Source: Adiantum capillus-veneris (Eukaryota; Streptophyta; Polypodiopsida; Polypodiales; Pteridaceae). Taken from it: a stretch of DNA of 58,000 bases. The position numbers and the translations under genes were made by a program. A model generated the notes under the pieces. The model did no database searches, had not been told where the DNA came from, and worked only from the letters and a program-made list of their open reading frames with translations. Within the stretch, counting starts at the first letter, position 1. Each line of letters starts with the position of its first letter. Location of the stretch: NCBI GenBank assembly GCA_014529385.2, contig CM043943.1:104818355-104876354 (forward strand). Reading direction: 5' to 3'. Of the stretch, positions 32,716-44,020 are shown piece by piece.

Positions 32716-33013
32716 TGTTGAAGGGTAAATACAAAGTCGAATATGTAGTCGGATATCGGATGTATTGTCTGATCGTTAGTAGCTAGTCGGATATTGTAAG
32801 CCTGATCGGATATTGTTACTGTACTGAGTCTTGTTTTGAAGAACTTGTATTGGGAATTGTCTTGATACAATTTCTGATGTTTGTCTGAGTTCTCGCTCTC
32901 TCATCATCTCTTTGATTTTTCCTACTTTTGTTACACACACAGTACTACTTAGCTCTGAATTCATATGAATCCAATCTCTTGGTGATTATTTATTGTATTT
33001 GTAATTAACCAAC
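32716..33013 (+). mobile_element. 5' LTR of the gypsy element, internally deleted
   Basis: This starts TGTTGAAGGGTAAATACAAAG like the 3' LTR and follows it to TTAACCAAC. About 86 bp present in the 3' LTR (40255-40341, including AGCTTTATATTGG, a possible TATA region) are missing here, and the last few LTR bases are lost together with the primer site. Confidence 0.85.
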
Positions 33014-33099
33014 GGATTCACGGTCTGAAGTTTCATCAGATAGTGACAGCAAAAGTAAAGTAAGGAAGAAAAAGGGGTCTAGAAAAAGGATAAGAAGGA

Positions 33100-33546
33100 T
33101 GCTAAAGATGAATTGGTGCAAAAATTGAAGGGTATAGGTTATTCTATTCTTGCTCCAAGTGATAAGAGGTTTTGTGAAATTTGTGAAAAGGATGGGCATA
33201 CCACTGCTCAATGTTGGTATAATCCAAAGTAGAGAAATAAACTACCTCCCAATGTGGGTAGGGGTAGGGCTATGGCTGATGTAAATCAGGTGGCTCCTTT
33301 CAGGGGAAGACCACCATTTCAGGGACCTCCCAGACAGCAAGGAAGAAATCAGGATAATAATCAGAGGAGACCACAAGGAGTCAGGCCTTGTGTGTATTGT
33401 GGAGATCCTAATCATTTTGTAGGAATCCGATGTGACTCATGGGTCAAACACAGAGAAGAAAGGGGGATACCTGTTGTACATTATAATCAGGACAATAAGC
33501 AGGCAAGACCACAACCATCTCCTCAGAATCCGCCAGGCTCAGGCTA
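33100..33546 (+). pseudogene. Gag C-terminus with zinc knuckles
   Basis: A lysine-rich lead is followed by CEICEKDGHTTAQC, a perfect CCHC knuckle (C-x2-C-x4-H-x4-C), near 33178-33220. A proline/arginine/glutamine-rich linker and a second, atypical CVYCGDPNHFVGIRC (C-x2-C-x4-H-x5-C) follow near 33390. TAG at 33230-33232 interrupts the frame where Gln fits. The frame ends at GSG with TAA (33546), and the protease continues in another frame that overlaps from about 33432. It is nucleocapsid of the gypsy element; the capsid part is absent. Confidence 0.75.
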
Positions 33547-34975
33547 ATGTTATCATTATTGACATTCCAATTTTTACAGCACCTGTACATGTACCGGCTT
33601 CTTCTATTATTATTGAGAAAATACCTGATGCGGATGCAGGTAACAGTTATTCGGATTTGAGCTTTGAGGGAATTGAGGTTTTGGCAGTACCTAGGTCCAA
33701 GGCCAAGGGTCCTATTGACTGGAAACAACAAAAAGAGATCAGAGATAGGGTGCACCAACAGGTGGAAAAGGAACGAAGACATCAGTTTTTGGATAATGGA
33801 GTTTCAGAGTTAGCAGAATCTTCATCTCTTAATAGGGAGGAGGTGCAGGTTTTAGGTGAAGCAAAGGATTGGTTTGAATCACTGATCAACTCTCCTTTGC
33901 AATTGTCCTTAGATCAGATGTTGTGTTTGGTTCCAGCTTTCAGGGAAATATTGTTGAATAAATTGTTGGGAAGAGGAGCTGAATTGTCCTCACAATCCAT
34001 TGTTGAACCAGGTGTTCACTCTATTCACCCTTCTAATGTTGATTTTGTAGTATCAGTAATTCAAGTGACTTTTCAAGGAAGACTGTTTGAAGAAGTACTG
34101 CTTGATGGAGGCTCTGGAGTGAACATATTACCTGAATTTGTGTATCTTGCTATGAATTTGGGAAAATAGGAACCAGCACCTTTCCATGTTAAAATAACTG
34201 ATCAAACAAGGGTGCAACCAGTTGGAATTTTAAGACAAACTTCTGTGTTAATATCATGTATGCAATTTCTAGTGAACTTTGTGGTACTCAGGATGAAAGA
34301 AGGGCATAGTTCTTATGAGATGTTGCTTGGCAGACCTTGATTTATATTAGCCAAGGTGAAACATGATTGGGGGGAGAATCAGGTTTTTCTTACCAAAGGT
34401 AAAAAGGTTCTGACTATTCCTATGCTTGGGAGGAAGCAAATTTCAGGCAAGGAGAGACCCATGTTTGCCCAATCGATTAACTTAGCAGATGAGGTTGAGG
34501 ATGATGAGGAAGAAGCATTCTTGCAGGCTAACCCTACAATTGTACCAATGTTTCAGGTGGATGTTGAGGGTATTTTGCAAAAGGATGAAGAATCAGAGTC
34601 TGGGGAAGAAGCACCTGTTTCAGGTCAAGAAATACAGGGAGCTGAGGTATCAAGGATGATGGATCAGAGTGTGGCTTCTACATCTAAGGAGGTAAGTCTA
34701 TAGGAATAGGAGGCTAAAGATATGGTGGAGAAGTTGTACAAGAAAAGGTTTGGGAAATCCAAGAGAGTTGAATAGGATGAGTTGAAGGAGCTTAATTTGG
34801 GCACTGAAGAAGATCCTAAAATGGTGAAGGTCAGTGTACATGTGGATGGTCAATTTTTGCAGGACTTGTTGCAATTATTACAGGAGTTTAAGGATGTATT
34901 TGATTGGGATTATTCTGATCTTAAAGGGATTGACCCTGATCTACATCAACATCATATTAACCTCGATCAAGGAGG
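33545..34975 (+). pseudogene. Gypsy protease and linker
   Basis: In one frame: an acidic and basic linker (PIDWKQQKEIRDRVHQQVEK), then EVLLDGGSGVNILPEF near 34100, where DGGS is the active-site loop type used by several plant gypsy proteases in place of DTG. A flap and FVVLRM.EGHSSYEMLLGRP follow, then a Glu-rich linker to RT. In-frame stops: TAG 34167, TGA 34338 (after LLGRP, where Trp is usual), TAG 34701, TAG 34707, TAG 34773. A one-base shift near 34975 moves the frame into that of RT. Confidence 0.75.
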
Positions 34976-37530
34976 ATGCAGTACCTATTGTTCAACAAGG
35001 GTACAGAATGAACCCTAATTTTGCAACTCAAGTAAAATAGGAAATTGACAAGATATTAGCTGTTGGGTTTATACAACCTATCCATGAAGTCACATGGTTG
35101 TCTCCTATTATTGTGGTTCCCAAAAAGAATGGGAAAATCAGGGTTTGTGTGGACTACAGGAAATTAAATGCAGCAACTATTACTGATCCTTTCCCTATGC
35201 CTTTTTGTGATGCTATTTTGGATGTAGTAGCTGGACAGGAAATGTATAGGTTTTTGGATGGGTTTTCTGGGTATAACCAGATTCAGGTGGCTGAGAAAGA
35301 TAGGCACAAAACAGCTTTTATAACCAAATGGGGGGCTTATGCTTCTACTGTCATGAATTTTGGGCTAAAGAATGGTCCACCATCTTTCAATTACACAGCT
35401 TATAAGACTTTTGAGCCCATTTTGCAGGATTTCATGAGGGTGTTTGTGGATGATTTTTCAGTGTTTGGAAAAAAGGACTTACATTTGCACCATTTAAGGT
35501 TATGCTTTGAAAGGTGTAGGATGTTCAGAACGTGTCTGAATCCTTACAAAAGTGTGATTGCAGTAAAGAGTGGTATTCTATTGGGTCAGGTGGTATCTCA
35601 TCAGGGGATTTCCATTGATGATAAGAAGGTTGAAGTAATTCAGGCAGCAAAGGCTCCTACAAATGTTAAGGAGTTGGGTAGATTTGTTGGACATGTTAAG
35701 TGGCATAGCAGGTATATCAGGTATTTAACCAATGTGTGCGTGCCTCTTACTCATTTGACAAAGAAACATGTACCTTTTGTATGGTCTGATGTTCAAGAGA
35801 GATCCTTCCAACTATTGAAGAAGATGATATCAGTTACTCCTATTTTACAAGCTCCTGATTGGAATTTACCTTTCCATGTTTTTGTGGATGCTTCACATGT
35901 GGCTGTTGGAGCTGTACTGATGCAAGAAGGTGTTAGGGGATGGTTTAGACATGTATATTATGCTTCTCATGTGTTAACCTCTGCTGAAAGAAACTATGCA
36001 GTGACTGAGAGGGAAGCTTTGGGCATGGTGTATGCTTTGACCAAATTCAGGCATTACTTGTTGTGCAACAGGGTGATCTTTCATGTAGATCATCAGGCTT
36101 TGCTTTACTTAATCAAAAAACCATTGCTTACAGGAAGGTTGGCTAGATGGATGTTATTATTGCAAGAATTTGATTTTGTTATTATTCATACACCAGGCAA
36201 GAAGCATGCTATTGCAGATTATTTAAGTCGGATTGAAACAAGTGAAAAGCCTACAGGTGTTATTGATGATCTGCCTGATGTTCAAACTGTCAATTTTGCT
36301 TATTGGTATGATCAGATGTTAGTGTTTTTTATGGATGGCACAATGTCATCAGACTTTTCTACAGATAAGAGAAGAAAATTTGCACTAAAAAGTAGACCTT
36401 TCTTGGTCATTGCTGGAGCTTTATATAAGAAAGGAATTGATCAGGTCATTAGAAGATGTGTCCTTGATTTTGAACAATCAGCTGTTTTACAGGAAGCACA
36501 TTTTGGGGCTGCTAGAGGACATTTTTCTGGAGATATTACAGGAAAGAAAATTTTACAAGTAGGATTATGGTGGCCTACTGTGCTGAGAGATGCTCACAAC
36601 TATGCTAAGAGTTGTGTGGTGTGTCAGAAGATGGGTCAGCTTGATTCTACAGAGAGAATGAATGATCATCCTATTTTGCCTCTAGAACCTTTTCAAAAAT
36701 GGGGTCTAGATTTTGTGGGACCAATGAAGCCAACCACTAGCAGAGGACGCAAGTACATATTGGTGGCTACTGATTATTGTACTAAATGGGTGGAGGTTGT
36801 AGCATTGAAAGACAATACAGTTGTTAGTGTGGCAAAGTTTCTTTATCATAATATCATGACTAGGTTTGGTTATCTTGTGGAGTTAGTAAGTGACAGAGGA
36901 TCTCATTTTCTGAATGCTGTTATTGCTGAACTTACTAAAACTCATATGATCATGAACAAAAAATCTACAGCTTATCATCCTCAAGCCAATGTTCAAGCAG
37001 AGAGTACTAACAAGATATTGATTAGGGTTTTGAAGAAGATTGTGTAGGACAATAAGAAGGATTGGGATGAGAAGTTAGATTCAGCTTTGTGGTCCTTTAG
37101 GACAGCTTTCAAAGTGACTACAGGTATGACTCCATTCAGGTTATTTTATGGGCTTGAAGCAGTTGTCCTATGGAGTTTGTGGTACCTAGTCTCAGAGTGA
37201 GTGCTGAGAAAATGACTCCCAAAATGTCTGTTCAACATAGAAGCAGGTATTTGTTGCAGTTGGAAGAAGATAGACATGTTAGTTTTTATATAACTAAAAT
37301 AATTCAGAGGAGGAGAAAAGCTTGGGTAAATCAGAATATCAAGTTCAAATTTTTTCAGGTGGGAGATTGGGTTATTCTTTATAACTCTAGATTGGGACCA
37401 CATCCTAGCAAATTAACTTCAAGATACAAGGGACCATATCAGATTGTTTAGGATAAAGGTCAGGGTACTTTTATTCTTGCTGCTGTGTATGGGACAAGAG
37501 TAGATTCTCCAGTTAATGGTTTCAGATAAA
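34976..37530 (+). pseudogene. Gypsy RT - RNase H - integrase
   Basis: RT starts with the conserved lead QPIHEVTWLSPIIVVPKKNG and RVCVDYRKLNAAT, has FLDGFSGYNQI and the catalytic FVDDF (35442-35456; YVDD is usual). RNase H carries FVDASHVAVGAVLMQ, ERNYAVTEREALGMVYAL and VDHQALLYL. Integrase has the HHCC zinc region (H.GAARGHFSG ... CVVCQKMG) and a core with WGLDFVGPM, LVSDRGSHF and HPQANVQAEST. After TAG at 37045 (Gln expected) and a one-base deletion near 37165 it continues to FKFFQVGDWVILYN and LTSRYKGPYQIV, the chromodomain-less C-terminal part. Further stops: TAG 35038, TAG 37449, TAA 37527. About 850 residues when read through. Confidence 0.9.
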
Positions 37531-38039
37531 AAAAGTTTGCTGGTAAACCACCTCATTTAGATTGGCCTACAGCAGCAGTTGTTCAAGTAGATGAGTTCAT
37601 GAATGAAGCAGTGTGCAGAGATACTGATACTCAGAAGGAGGATATTCAGGAAACTATTCAGGGGGACAATCAGGAGGATATTCAGGTCTTGGAAAATCAT
37701 GTGCAGTATGGTGGAGATGTCGGAATTCGTAGTATATCTGGTTTTCGGTTCGGATTCATGGAGATCGGATATTCTTTTATTATAGTTTTTCAAACTTTTA
37801 TCGAAAAGTGTGATGATTGTCCACTAAGCTCTATTTTTAATGATTACCTTGAAAAGAGCAAGGTGCAGTTAACTGACGTTTCTAGCGTGCAAGTTGAGAT
37901 TCTGATTCACCTATTTTCTTCCTCGTCGCATTTTCTCTTCACATACTGTGTACGAGCTAGTTTTCTTCCCTTGCGCCATTCTACTCTTCAACCCTCTACT
38001 CTCTTTCATCATTCTTTTGCATGCATGATGGGCAAACCA

Positions 38040-39980
38040 AAAGGGGGACATGTTGCCTGATCAACGTTTGATGAAGAAGAGCCAAGCAGTAAGCGGCCGA
38101 AGAGAAAGCAAGTATCCATGAGGATAGATGTGAGCAGTTCTGAGTCTGAAGACCAACCTTCTGGAGAAGAAGGGCCCAACAGTCCACCGGCAATGACACC
38201 TATCAAGCTGTATCAAACTTTGATGGAACCCTATGTGGATTTCAGAGTAGACCTCGACTGTTCTGCAGATGTACATTCACTGTGGTTAAAGAAGATAGGA
38301 TTATTTGATTTTGTTGTTTTGCCATGGCAAGAGTGGAAAGGAAATATGTATGCTAAGTCTCAAGTGGAGATTGTCAGAAAGACAAAGGTTATGATGTCTA
38401 CCAATGTAGCTTTATTGATTTCTGTATTTAAACTTCCAATCAATGGAACTTCTCAGATTCCTAAGTGCTCTGATTTCTTGTTGAAGAAGGAGTTTGGAGC
38501 CAAAGAGGGTGGCATAAATTATTACATGTTGAAGAATGTCAAAATTGTTAGGAGAGAGCAGCTGAAGTGGTATCTAGAGAAAATTTGTTTTCTGGTCAAA
38601 TTTGATTATATGTCCAAGGAAAATTTTGTTCCTCTCTGTTTTGCTGAGCAAGGAGGAAGTGTTGATTGGGCTTACCTAGTTTATAAGAGGATCAATGGGG
38701 AGATTAATATGTCTTGACAGGAGGAAAGCTTCTACAAACAGTAGGTTGTGTGCCTACTTGGCAGCCTTGTTTTCTTATGTGAAAAAGTTGGACAGTGGTG
38801 ATGTTTCTTTGACTAATTTAGGCAGGGCAGAAGGGTATACACAGCCACGCCCTAATATTCGTGGGGTGCAAGTACAGAGTTAATCAATGATCAGGTGAAG
38901 GCAGAAACTTATGTGTAATTCATGATTAAAGCAGGTTACAATCACAGTGAAGCTCTCAAAAGTGTGCATACTCCTGAAGTGGTCCACTCTTTGAAGGACA
39001 TGGATATTTCAGAAAAGAATCCTGATACAGTGCCATCAAATCAAGTCAAGCTTGGCAAGGCTTTCACTTTGTCCAAGAAAAGAAAAGCAGAGGTGGAACC
39101 TATAGTTAAACAATTGAATTTTGATGAGTTGCCATCTCCAAAGATTTTCAAGCCAATAGATGTTGGAATGGCAGAAAAGATGCTTTTAGGTGTTACAGAG
39201 TTTATTCATCAGCATCAGCAGAATATGGAAATGCAGTTACAATTTGTGGTTGATTCTAGTGTGTCCAAAATACTGTTGCATGATCAAACACTCAATGCTA
39301 ATGCCTTGCAGAAAGAGTTGGAAACTGTCAAAGTTACACATCAAAAGGAAATTCATGACCTGATGATGGAACATCAGGATGAGTTAGCCAAACAAAAGCT
39401 TTCTCTACAGATGTTTAAGGACTGGACAGGGGAGTTGAAAACAAAAGTTCAATCAGAATTGCAGCAGTTGGCCATTGTCAATAAAGAGTTGCAGGTGGAG
39501 AATCAGATTTTGAATTAGAGAATTAAACCTTTGGGGCAGTTGGAGAAACAAGTGTTGGGAGAAGAGGAAGTAGATGTCAATGGTGTTTTTATGTCTGAAG
39601 GGGACATGTCAATCCTCAGGCAAAATTTGGAAACATGTATGCAGGAAGTGTGGGCAACATTCAGAGAGGAGATGAGTTCCATTATCAAGCATCCTTATGA
39701 GAAGATTATATCAGGGTTTGTCAGTAACCATGAAGCTGATTTACTAAAGGAGATGGAACAGTTAAAGAAAGACAGAGATTTGTACAAAAAACAGGTTCAG
39801 GATTACAAAGGAAAGAATATTGCAAAATCTGCATTTGCTGAGAAGAAGGTATCAGCTGATCCAATTTCAATGGATATGGGTACTGGTAAAGGTTTGTCTG
39901 AAATTCAGAGATCAGAAGAGCAGGAGATTACTAATGTGCCAGATGATGCAGTAGTTGTTGGTGTTACTGTTGGATCATGA
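38040..39980 (+). pseudogene. Accessory ORF of the gypsy element (coiled-coil)
   Basis: Three segments follow pol and end at TGA 39980. The first (about 38100-38716) has a serine/acidic N-terminus and SLWLKKIGLFDFVVLPWQ, then FKLPINGTSQIP. It aligns in layout with WLKKVGLWNFVSLPPVG in the - strand accessory ORF (51450-51390). A frameshift at about 38710 and a stop near 38880 follow. The second (38922-39518) and third (to 39980, separated by a TAG where Gln fits) are a long Glu/Lys/Gln-rich coiled coil (LQKELETVKVTHQKEIHDL). The conserved C-terminal domain seen at 40541-41262 and 48305-48950 is lacking. Extra 3' ORFs of this kind occur in large plant gypsy elements; the function is unknown. 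Between 37530 and 38040 I see only short frames. Confidence 0.6.
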
Positions 39981-40152
39981 CGCTATTATGCTTGTTCCAG
40001 ATTATTTGTCAGATTCTGATGTAGTTCCCAATGAACCCAATGTTTGAAATGTTGTAATCATGGAATTTTTTTGTTTGACTCGGTCTTTAGTGATCAAGGG
40101 ATGTGTGGATCCGAGTCGGATTTTGTAAAATCCACCATCGGGGTGTGCCATG

Positions 40153-40540
40153 TGTTGAAGGGTAAATACAAAGTCGGATATGTAGTCGGATATCGGATGT
40201 ATTATCTGATTGTTAGTAGCTAGTCGGATATTGTAAGCCTGATCGGATATTGTTAATGCATGCCAAGAATCAGATAGTTATAACTGAATTCAGGCCGTAG
40301 CTTTATATTGGGGATTGGGGAACTTTGGAAGGAAGGGATTGTACTGAGTCTTGTTTTGAAGAACTTGTATTGGGCATTTTCTTGATATACAATTTCTTAT
40401 GTTTGTATGAGTTCTCGCTCTCTCATCATCTCTCTGATTTTTCCTACTTTTGTTATACACACAATACTACTTATCTTTGAATTCATATGAATCCAATCTC
40501 TTGGTGATTATTTATTGTATGTGTGATTAACCAACAAACA
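40153..40540 (+). mobile_element. 3' LTR of the gypsy element (388 bp)
   Basis: This runs from TGTTGAAGGGTAAATAC to CCAACAAACA and is followed by GCAAC. It repeats GTCGGATA-type words (GTCGGATATGTAGTCGGATATCGGATG) near its start and contains AGCTTTATATTGGGG as a possible TATA region. The stretch 39981-40152 between the accessory stop and the LTR lacks a strong purine tract. Confidence 0.9.
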
Positions 40541-41275
40541 GCAACCCACACTCCCATATCCTCTCCTAAAGTATGAGATGATGATAATAAATAAGAGAGT
40601 CGAATCAGAAGCCACAGAGCCAATCTATGAAGGATATGTCAAGAATACAAAGGCTGCAATTAGAGTGGTGGACTCTCAACCAAGATGGAGAAAAGCCTGG
40701 CTCTTAAAGTACCCAAGATTTTTGAAATACTTGGTGGAGGCCCCAAAGATCATCAGAGATGACCTCTTATTTTGCCCAGTCCCTCGTGTCTGCACTTGGG
40801 AAAATCATTTCAAAATCATAAAGGCACATCCAAACTGGATTAACTACGCATCTATGCCTGCACCCAAGGAAGGAGAGAGTCTCTTATATGGTGAAAACCC
40901 TGAAGGGCACCATTAAGATTTTCACAGGCTCTCCATACTTGACGTGTGTCATGATCAAAAAAATCTGCAAAACTTTGTTGGCTTGCATTGAAGTGTTCGC
41001 ACCTTCCAAAGCCACGGATTCTACACTCCTATCAATGGCTGACACTGTCACTGCAATGACAAAACAACCATCTCCAGAGGTTTTACATTTACTGTATCAG
41101 AGAATTATGTTTCTGCCCAGTTATCACATGCAAGCTTTTGAAGAAGCTTTCTACACGGGGTTCTTTACATACGATAGCAAAATATTCATCCCAATAGTCA
41201 CTTTGGGGAATATAAGGTATGAAACGTACCTAAAGTTGCTAAAACCGCCAGGCTTCCGCTGAAAGCAAAACAGCT
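40541..41275 (+). pseudogene. Accessory retroelement ORF, right fragment with conserved C-terminal domain
   Basis: This is the continuation of the fragment ending at 32715. After GCAAC it reads PYPLLKYEMM, a VVDSQPRWRKAWLLKYPRFL block, FCPVPRVCTWENH, then, after a one-base shift at about 40888, MVKTLKGTIKIF, CKTLLACIEVF, and FLPSYHMQAFEEAFYTGFFT. This domain of about 200 residues matches the end of the - strand ORF at 48305-48950 (VDSQPKWRRQWLL, FCPTPRTYT, MVKTLQGAIAEF, FLPSYHPQTFEEAFYTGFFM). I do not recognise the domain. It sits just upstream of a polypurine tract and LTR, the usual place of extra or env-like ORFs in plant gypsy elements. Confidence 0.7.
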
Positions 41276-41326
41276 TTCACTGAAGCAAAAGAGCAAGACC
41301 ATTCATGTGAGGGACGACATGGACGC

Positions 41327-41640
41327 GAAAGAGGGGAGTGTTGATGGCAGAACATAGAAGAAGTTTCCCCAATATGTTGTATCATTATTTTTTGAAGCGG
41401 AATGATACTTTTTGTAATATTTGAGCAGCCATTAGACTTTGTGGAAACAAGCCTCTAAGGAGGAATGTATATAAGTCAATTTGTGTAACCCTAAACCCAA
41501 CTTTCGTATTAATCAAATTTGATTTTCACTATGTGTGGTGTTTGAAAGAGAGAGTGAGAGAGAGAGTATGATTTCTTATCTTCCCTATGCGCACTATGGG
41601 AGGTCCATTGCTAAAGCAACACCACCATCATGTTAGCAAA
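41327..41640 (+). mobile_element. Polypurine tract and 3' LTR start of the outer + strand element
   Basis: GAAAGAGGGGAG (41327-41338) is followed by TGTTGATGGCAGAACATAG. A TATA box GTATATAAGTC lies at about 41467-41476, followed by a GA-rich stretch (GAGAGAGTGAGAGAGAGAG). The right end of the LTR is not placed. No coding sequence is seen between 41640 and about 42160. Confidence 0.6.
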
Positions 41641-42163
41641 GGCAAGGGCTTCCATTCAACACCAAGAGTGTGTGATTCTGACTACAACGCACAGTGAGCT
41701 CCTACGAGCTTCTGAGTGAGTTTTCTTGCAAAAAAGGTGTCTGTTTGGTGAGTTCTTTGCATCTATGGATTCACGAGGAGTAGGACTACACATTAGGACC
41801 ATATGCCATAGAAAACGGTAACCTGTATTTCGCTATCTGTCTTTATACTACGTGATTGTCATAAGAGGTAGTTGGAGGTCGGTTATCAAGTCATAGTCCA
41901 TAGGGTATTGATCTCATGATAAGGAGAGTATATCTTGTGAGTTTCATGACAGTTCGAATGCATTTGACCTAGGTTCGGATAGCATGAGTGTCGTAGGTTG
42001 GATTGCTTTCACTAGTGCATAAGAATGCTTAGATTTGATTTCCTCGATTAGAGATTGTCCTAGAAGGTCGAGAAGGAGATTGACACCCATCTTCTTATTT
42101 CCATGCACCTACGGGTTAAGCTTCACCCTTGGCTGACATAGAGTTGTTGGTTCTGTTCTTGCT

Positions 42164-42572
42164 ATGCTAGCGTTCGCTCGCAGTGTATCCGCCAACAAGA
42201 TTGAAAAGCTTGTGAAACGCGGATTTATATACCCTATTGAGCACTTAGAATGGGTGTCTCCAATAGTTACTGTGCCGAAAAAGAATGGGAAACTCAGAGT
42301 GTGCGTGGATCTCAAGAAGGTCAATGCCGCCACTAGGAGGGACCATTACCCCTTGCCATATTCAGAACATGTGCTTGAAAGAGTTGCAGGGAAGGAAGCT
42401 TATTTCTTTTTAGATGGGTACTTTGGCTACAATCAAATCACAATTATGCTAGAGAACCAAGCTAAAACGGCTTTATTTTAAACTTTGCCAAGATAGCTCG
42501 TCCTTTGTACAAGCTTCTTATTGAGTTCCACTGGACCGCAGAGTGTGACCATGCTTATGAGTCATTAAAAAA
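42164..42572 (+). pseudogene. Second gypsy RT fragment, internally deleted
   Basis: KIEKLVKRGFIYPIEHLEWV, VPKKNGKLRVCVDLKKVN and YFFLDGYFGYNQI are the first RT motifs. After AKTALF the frame jumps straight to NFAKIARPLYKLLIEFHW and ..AYESLKN, sequence that normally lies about 100 residues later, so the part with the YVDD active site is deleted. It ends at 42572, where a copia LTR begins. It is more diverged from the RT at 34976-37530 than a recent copy would be, so it is a separate element. Confidence 0.75.
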
Positions 42573-42799
42573 TGTTACCATATACATGTGGTAGTGATGT
42601 GTGTGAACACACTAGGACCGCCGGGGCATTTTTTCCATCTTTAGGAGTTTTTTTCCCCCATGCATTGTATATACGCCCATCACTCTAGGGCTATCTATCT
42701 TTCCATTGCACACTAAGTAAAACACCCTCTATTGTGTGCCTAGAGCTTCCTTCGTCTTCTCCAAGCTGTGTGTGTTTCTCTACAACCCTAATTCCAACA
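42573..42799 (+). mobile_element. Copia 5' LTR (227 bp)
   Basis: This begins TGTTACCATATACATG and ends ATTCCAACA, giving TGTT...AACA ends. A TATA box GTATATAC lies at 42667-42674. Confidence 0.85.
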
Positions 42800-42801
42800 A
42801 T

Positions 42802-42813
42802 TGGTATCAGAGT
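42802..42813 (+). promoter_or_regulatory. Copia primer-binding site
   Basis: TGGTATCAGAGT, two bases after the LTR, matches the plant initiator tRNA-Met primer site (TGGTATCAGAGC) except for the last base. Confidence 0.9.
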
Positions 42814-43101
42814 AGGTCACGTCCTCTAGGGCTTAGTCGCCAGCTGCTCCAGCACACGCCTACTCACTTTCTCCGATTTCAGTCTGCTCAGAATTTTGAT
42901 TTGGGCTCATTTCGGCATCCATTTCCACTACAGGCAGTACTACACAGGCTATTTCGTCATTTTGTGCAGAATTTTGTCAGTGCCATTTTTTGCATTACAG
43001 GTGCCTTATAGTCTTCTACGGTTTGTGCTATATAGCACAGGTTGTTCCCGCTCCGTTTCTCCTATTTTCGAGCAGTTTTCACATCAGGTGCAGCATTTAC
43101 C

Positions 43102-44020
43102 ATGGCTGACAACAACAACACATATGTGTTCAAGATGTTTGCTGCTGAGGAAAGGTTGGATGGGGACAACTACCCTATGTGGGCTTATATGATGCAACAT
43201 GTTCTTGTGTCAAAGGGTGTCTGGATCATTGTGCAGGGCATTGATGTACGTCCTGGTTCTGAGGATGTAGGCAATGTTGAGGATGTTGCAGTTCTTGCTG
43301 CAAGGATTTCAGCTGTTAGAGTTGTTTTGCCTACGACAGGACAAGCTCGTTGGGATGTTAAGGATGCGCAGGCTCATGCATTGATTGCGTTGTCTGTGAA
43401 GCGCACCATTGTTCCTCACATCCGTTTAGCAAAATCTGCAAAATAGGCTTGAGATATTTTAGCAGGTCTTTATGCAAGCCGCAATGAGGCTAAAATTTCT
43501 TTGCTGCGTAAAGAGCTGGAGTCGAAGATTATGCATGAGGAAGATGATATGGACACTTTCCTTGCTAGTGTCAAGGATATCAATGAGCAGCTTATTTCTG
43601 CAGGTGAAGTCATTTCAGATAGTTCCCTTGTGCAGACTGTTTTGATGCCTTACCAGATTCCTACCAGACTTTTGCTAGTACTTGGAGACTTATGACCCAA
43701 GGAAATCCTAAAGTTGTCAAGCTTGATGCATTATGCACATTGCTGTTGCAAGAGTCACTTTCTAGAAAAAATAGGACTAGGCAGCGTGCAGTTGAACAGG
43801 CTTTTATTGCTTCTCAAAGAACGGGTGGTAACAGTAATGCAGCCACTTCTTATGGTTCTGCTGCGAGTGGCAAAAATTCTGTTCCTAATGCTTCTGCTGG
43901 CAGTACTTCGTCTGGCAATTCTGGTGATAAGGGCAAAAAGAAGATGCGTTGCCATTATTGTAAAGCCAATGATCCCTTGATCAAGTCATGTCCTAAGTTG
44001 AAGGCCAAAGAGGCTAAGAA
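43102..44020 (+). pseudogene. Copia gag
   Basis: ATG 43102 starts MADNNNTYVFKMFAAEERLD, with GDNYPMWAYMMQHVL typical of copia gag (UBN2-like). Stops: TAG and TGA in SAK*A*DILAGLYASRN (43444-43455), where Gln/Glu and Trp are usual. A one-base deletion near 43640 (TGTTTTGATGCC against TGTTCTTGATGCC in the duplicate at 46110) shifts the frame; it resumes at 43692. The zinc knuckle near 43950 reads CHYCKANDPLIKSC, with Pro in place of the zinc-binding His. About 300 residues when intact. Confidence 0.85.

Larger units (their letters stand above)
32716..40540 (+). mobile_element. Gag-deleted Ty3/gypsy retrotransposon inserted in the accessory ORF
   Basis: Two matching LTRs, a 5-bp GCAAC duplication and a gypsy-order pol (protease, RT, RNase H, integrase) define the element. 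A coiled-coil ORF lies between pol and the 3' LTR. The 5' LTR is joined almost directly to the zinc-knuckle region, so the primer site and most of gag are missing. The coding region carries many in-frame stops and at least three frameshifts. The element must be immobile on its own. Confidence 0.9.

Noticed and set aside
33230-37529. TAG/TAA read as glutamine (alternative nuclear code)
   Set aside because: Most in-frame stops fall where Gln fits, but the 952-codon transposase and the 829-codon accessory frame use many CAA/CAG and no TAG/TAA. TGA also replaces Trp (34338, 43453), and sister gag copies show Gln and TAG interchanging. C-to-T decay explains it better.
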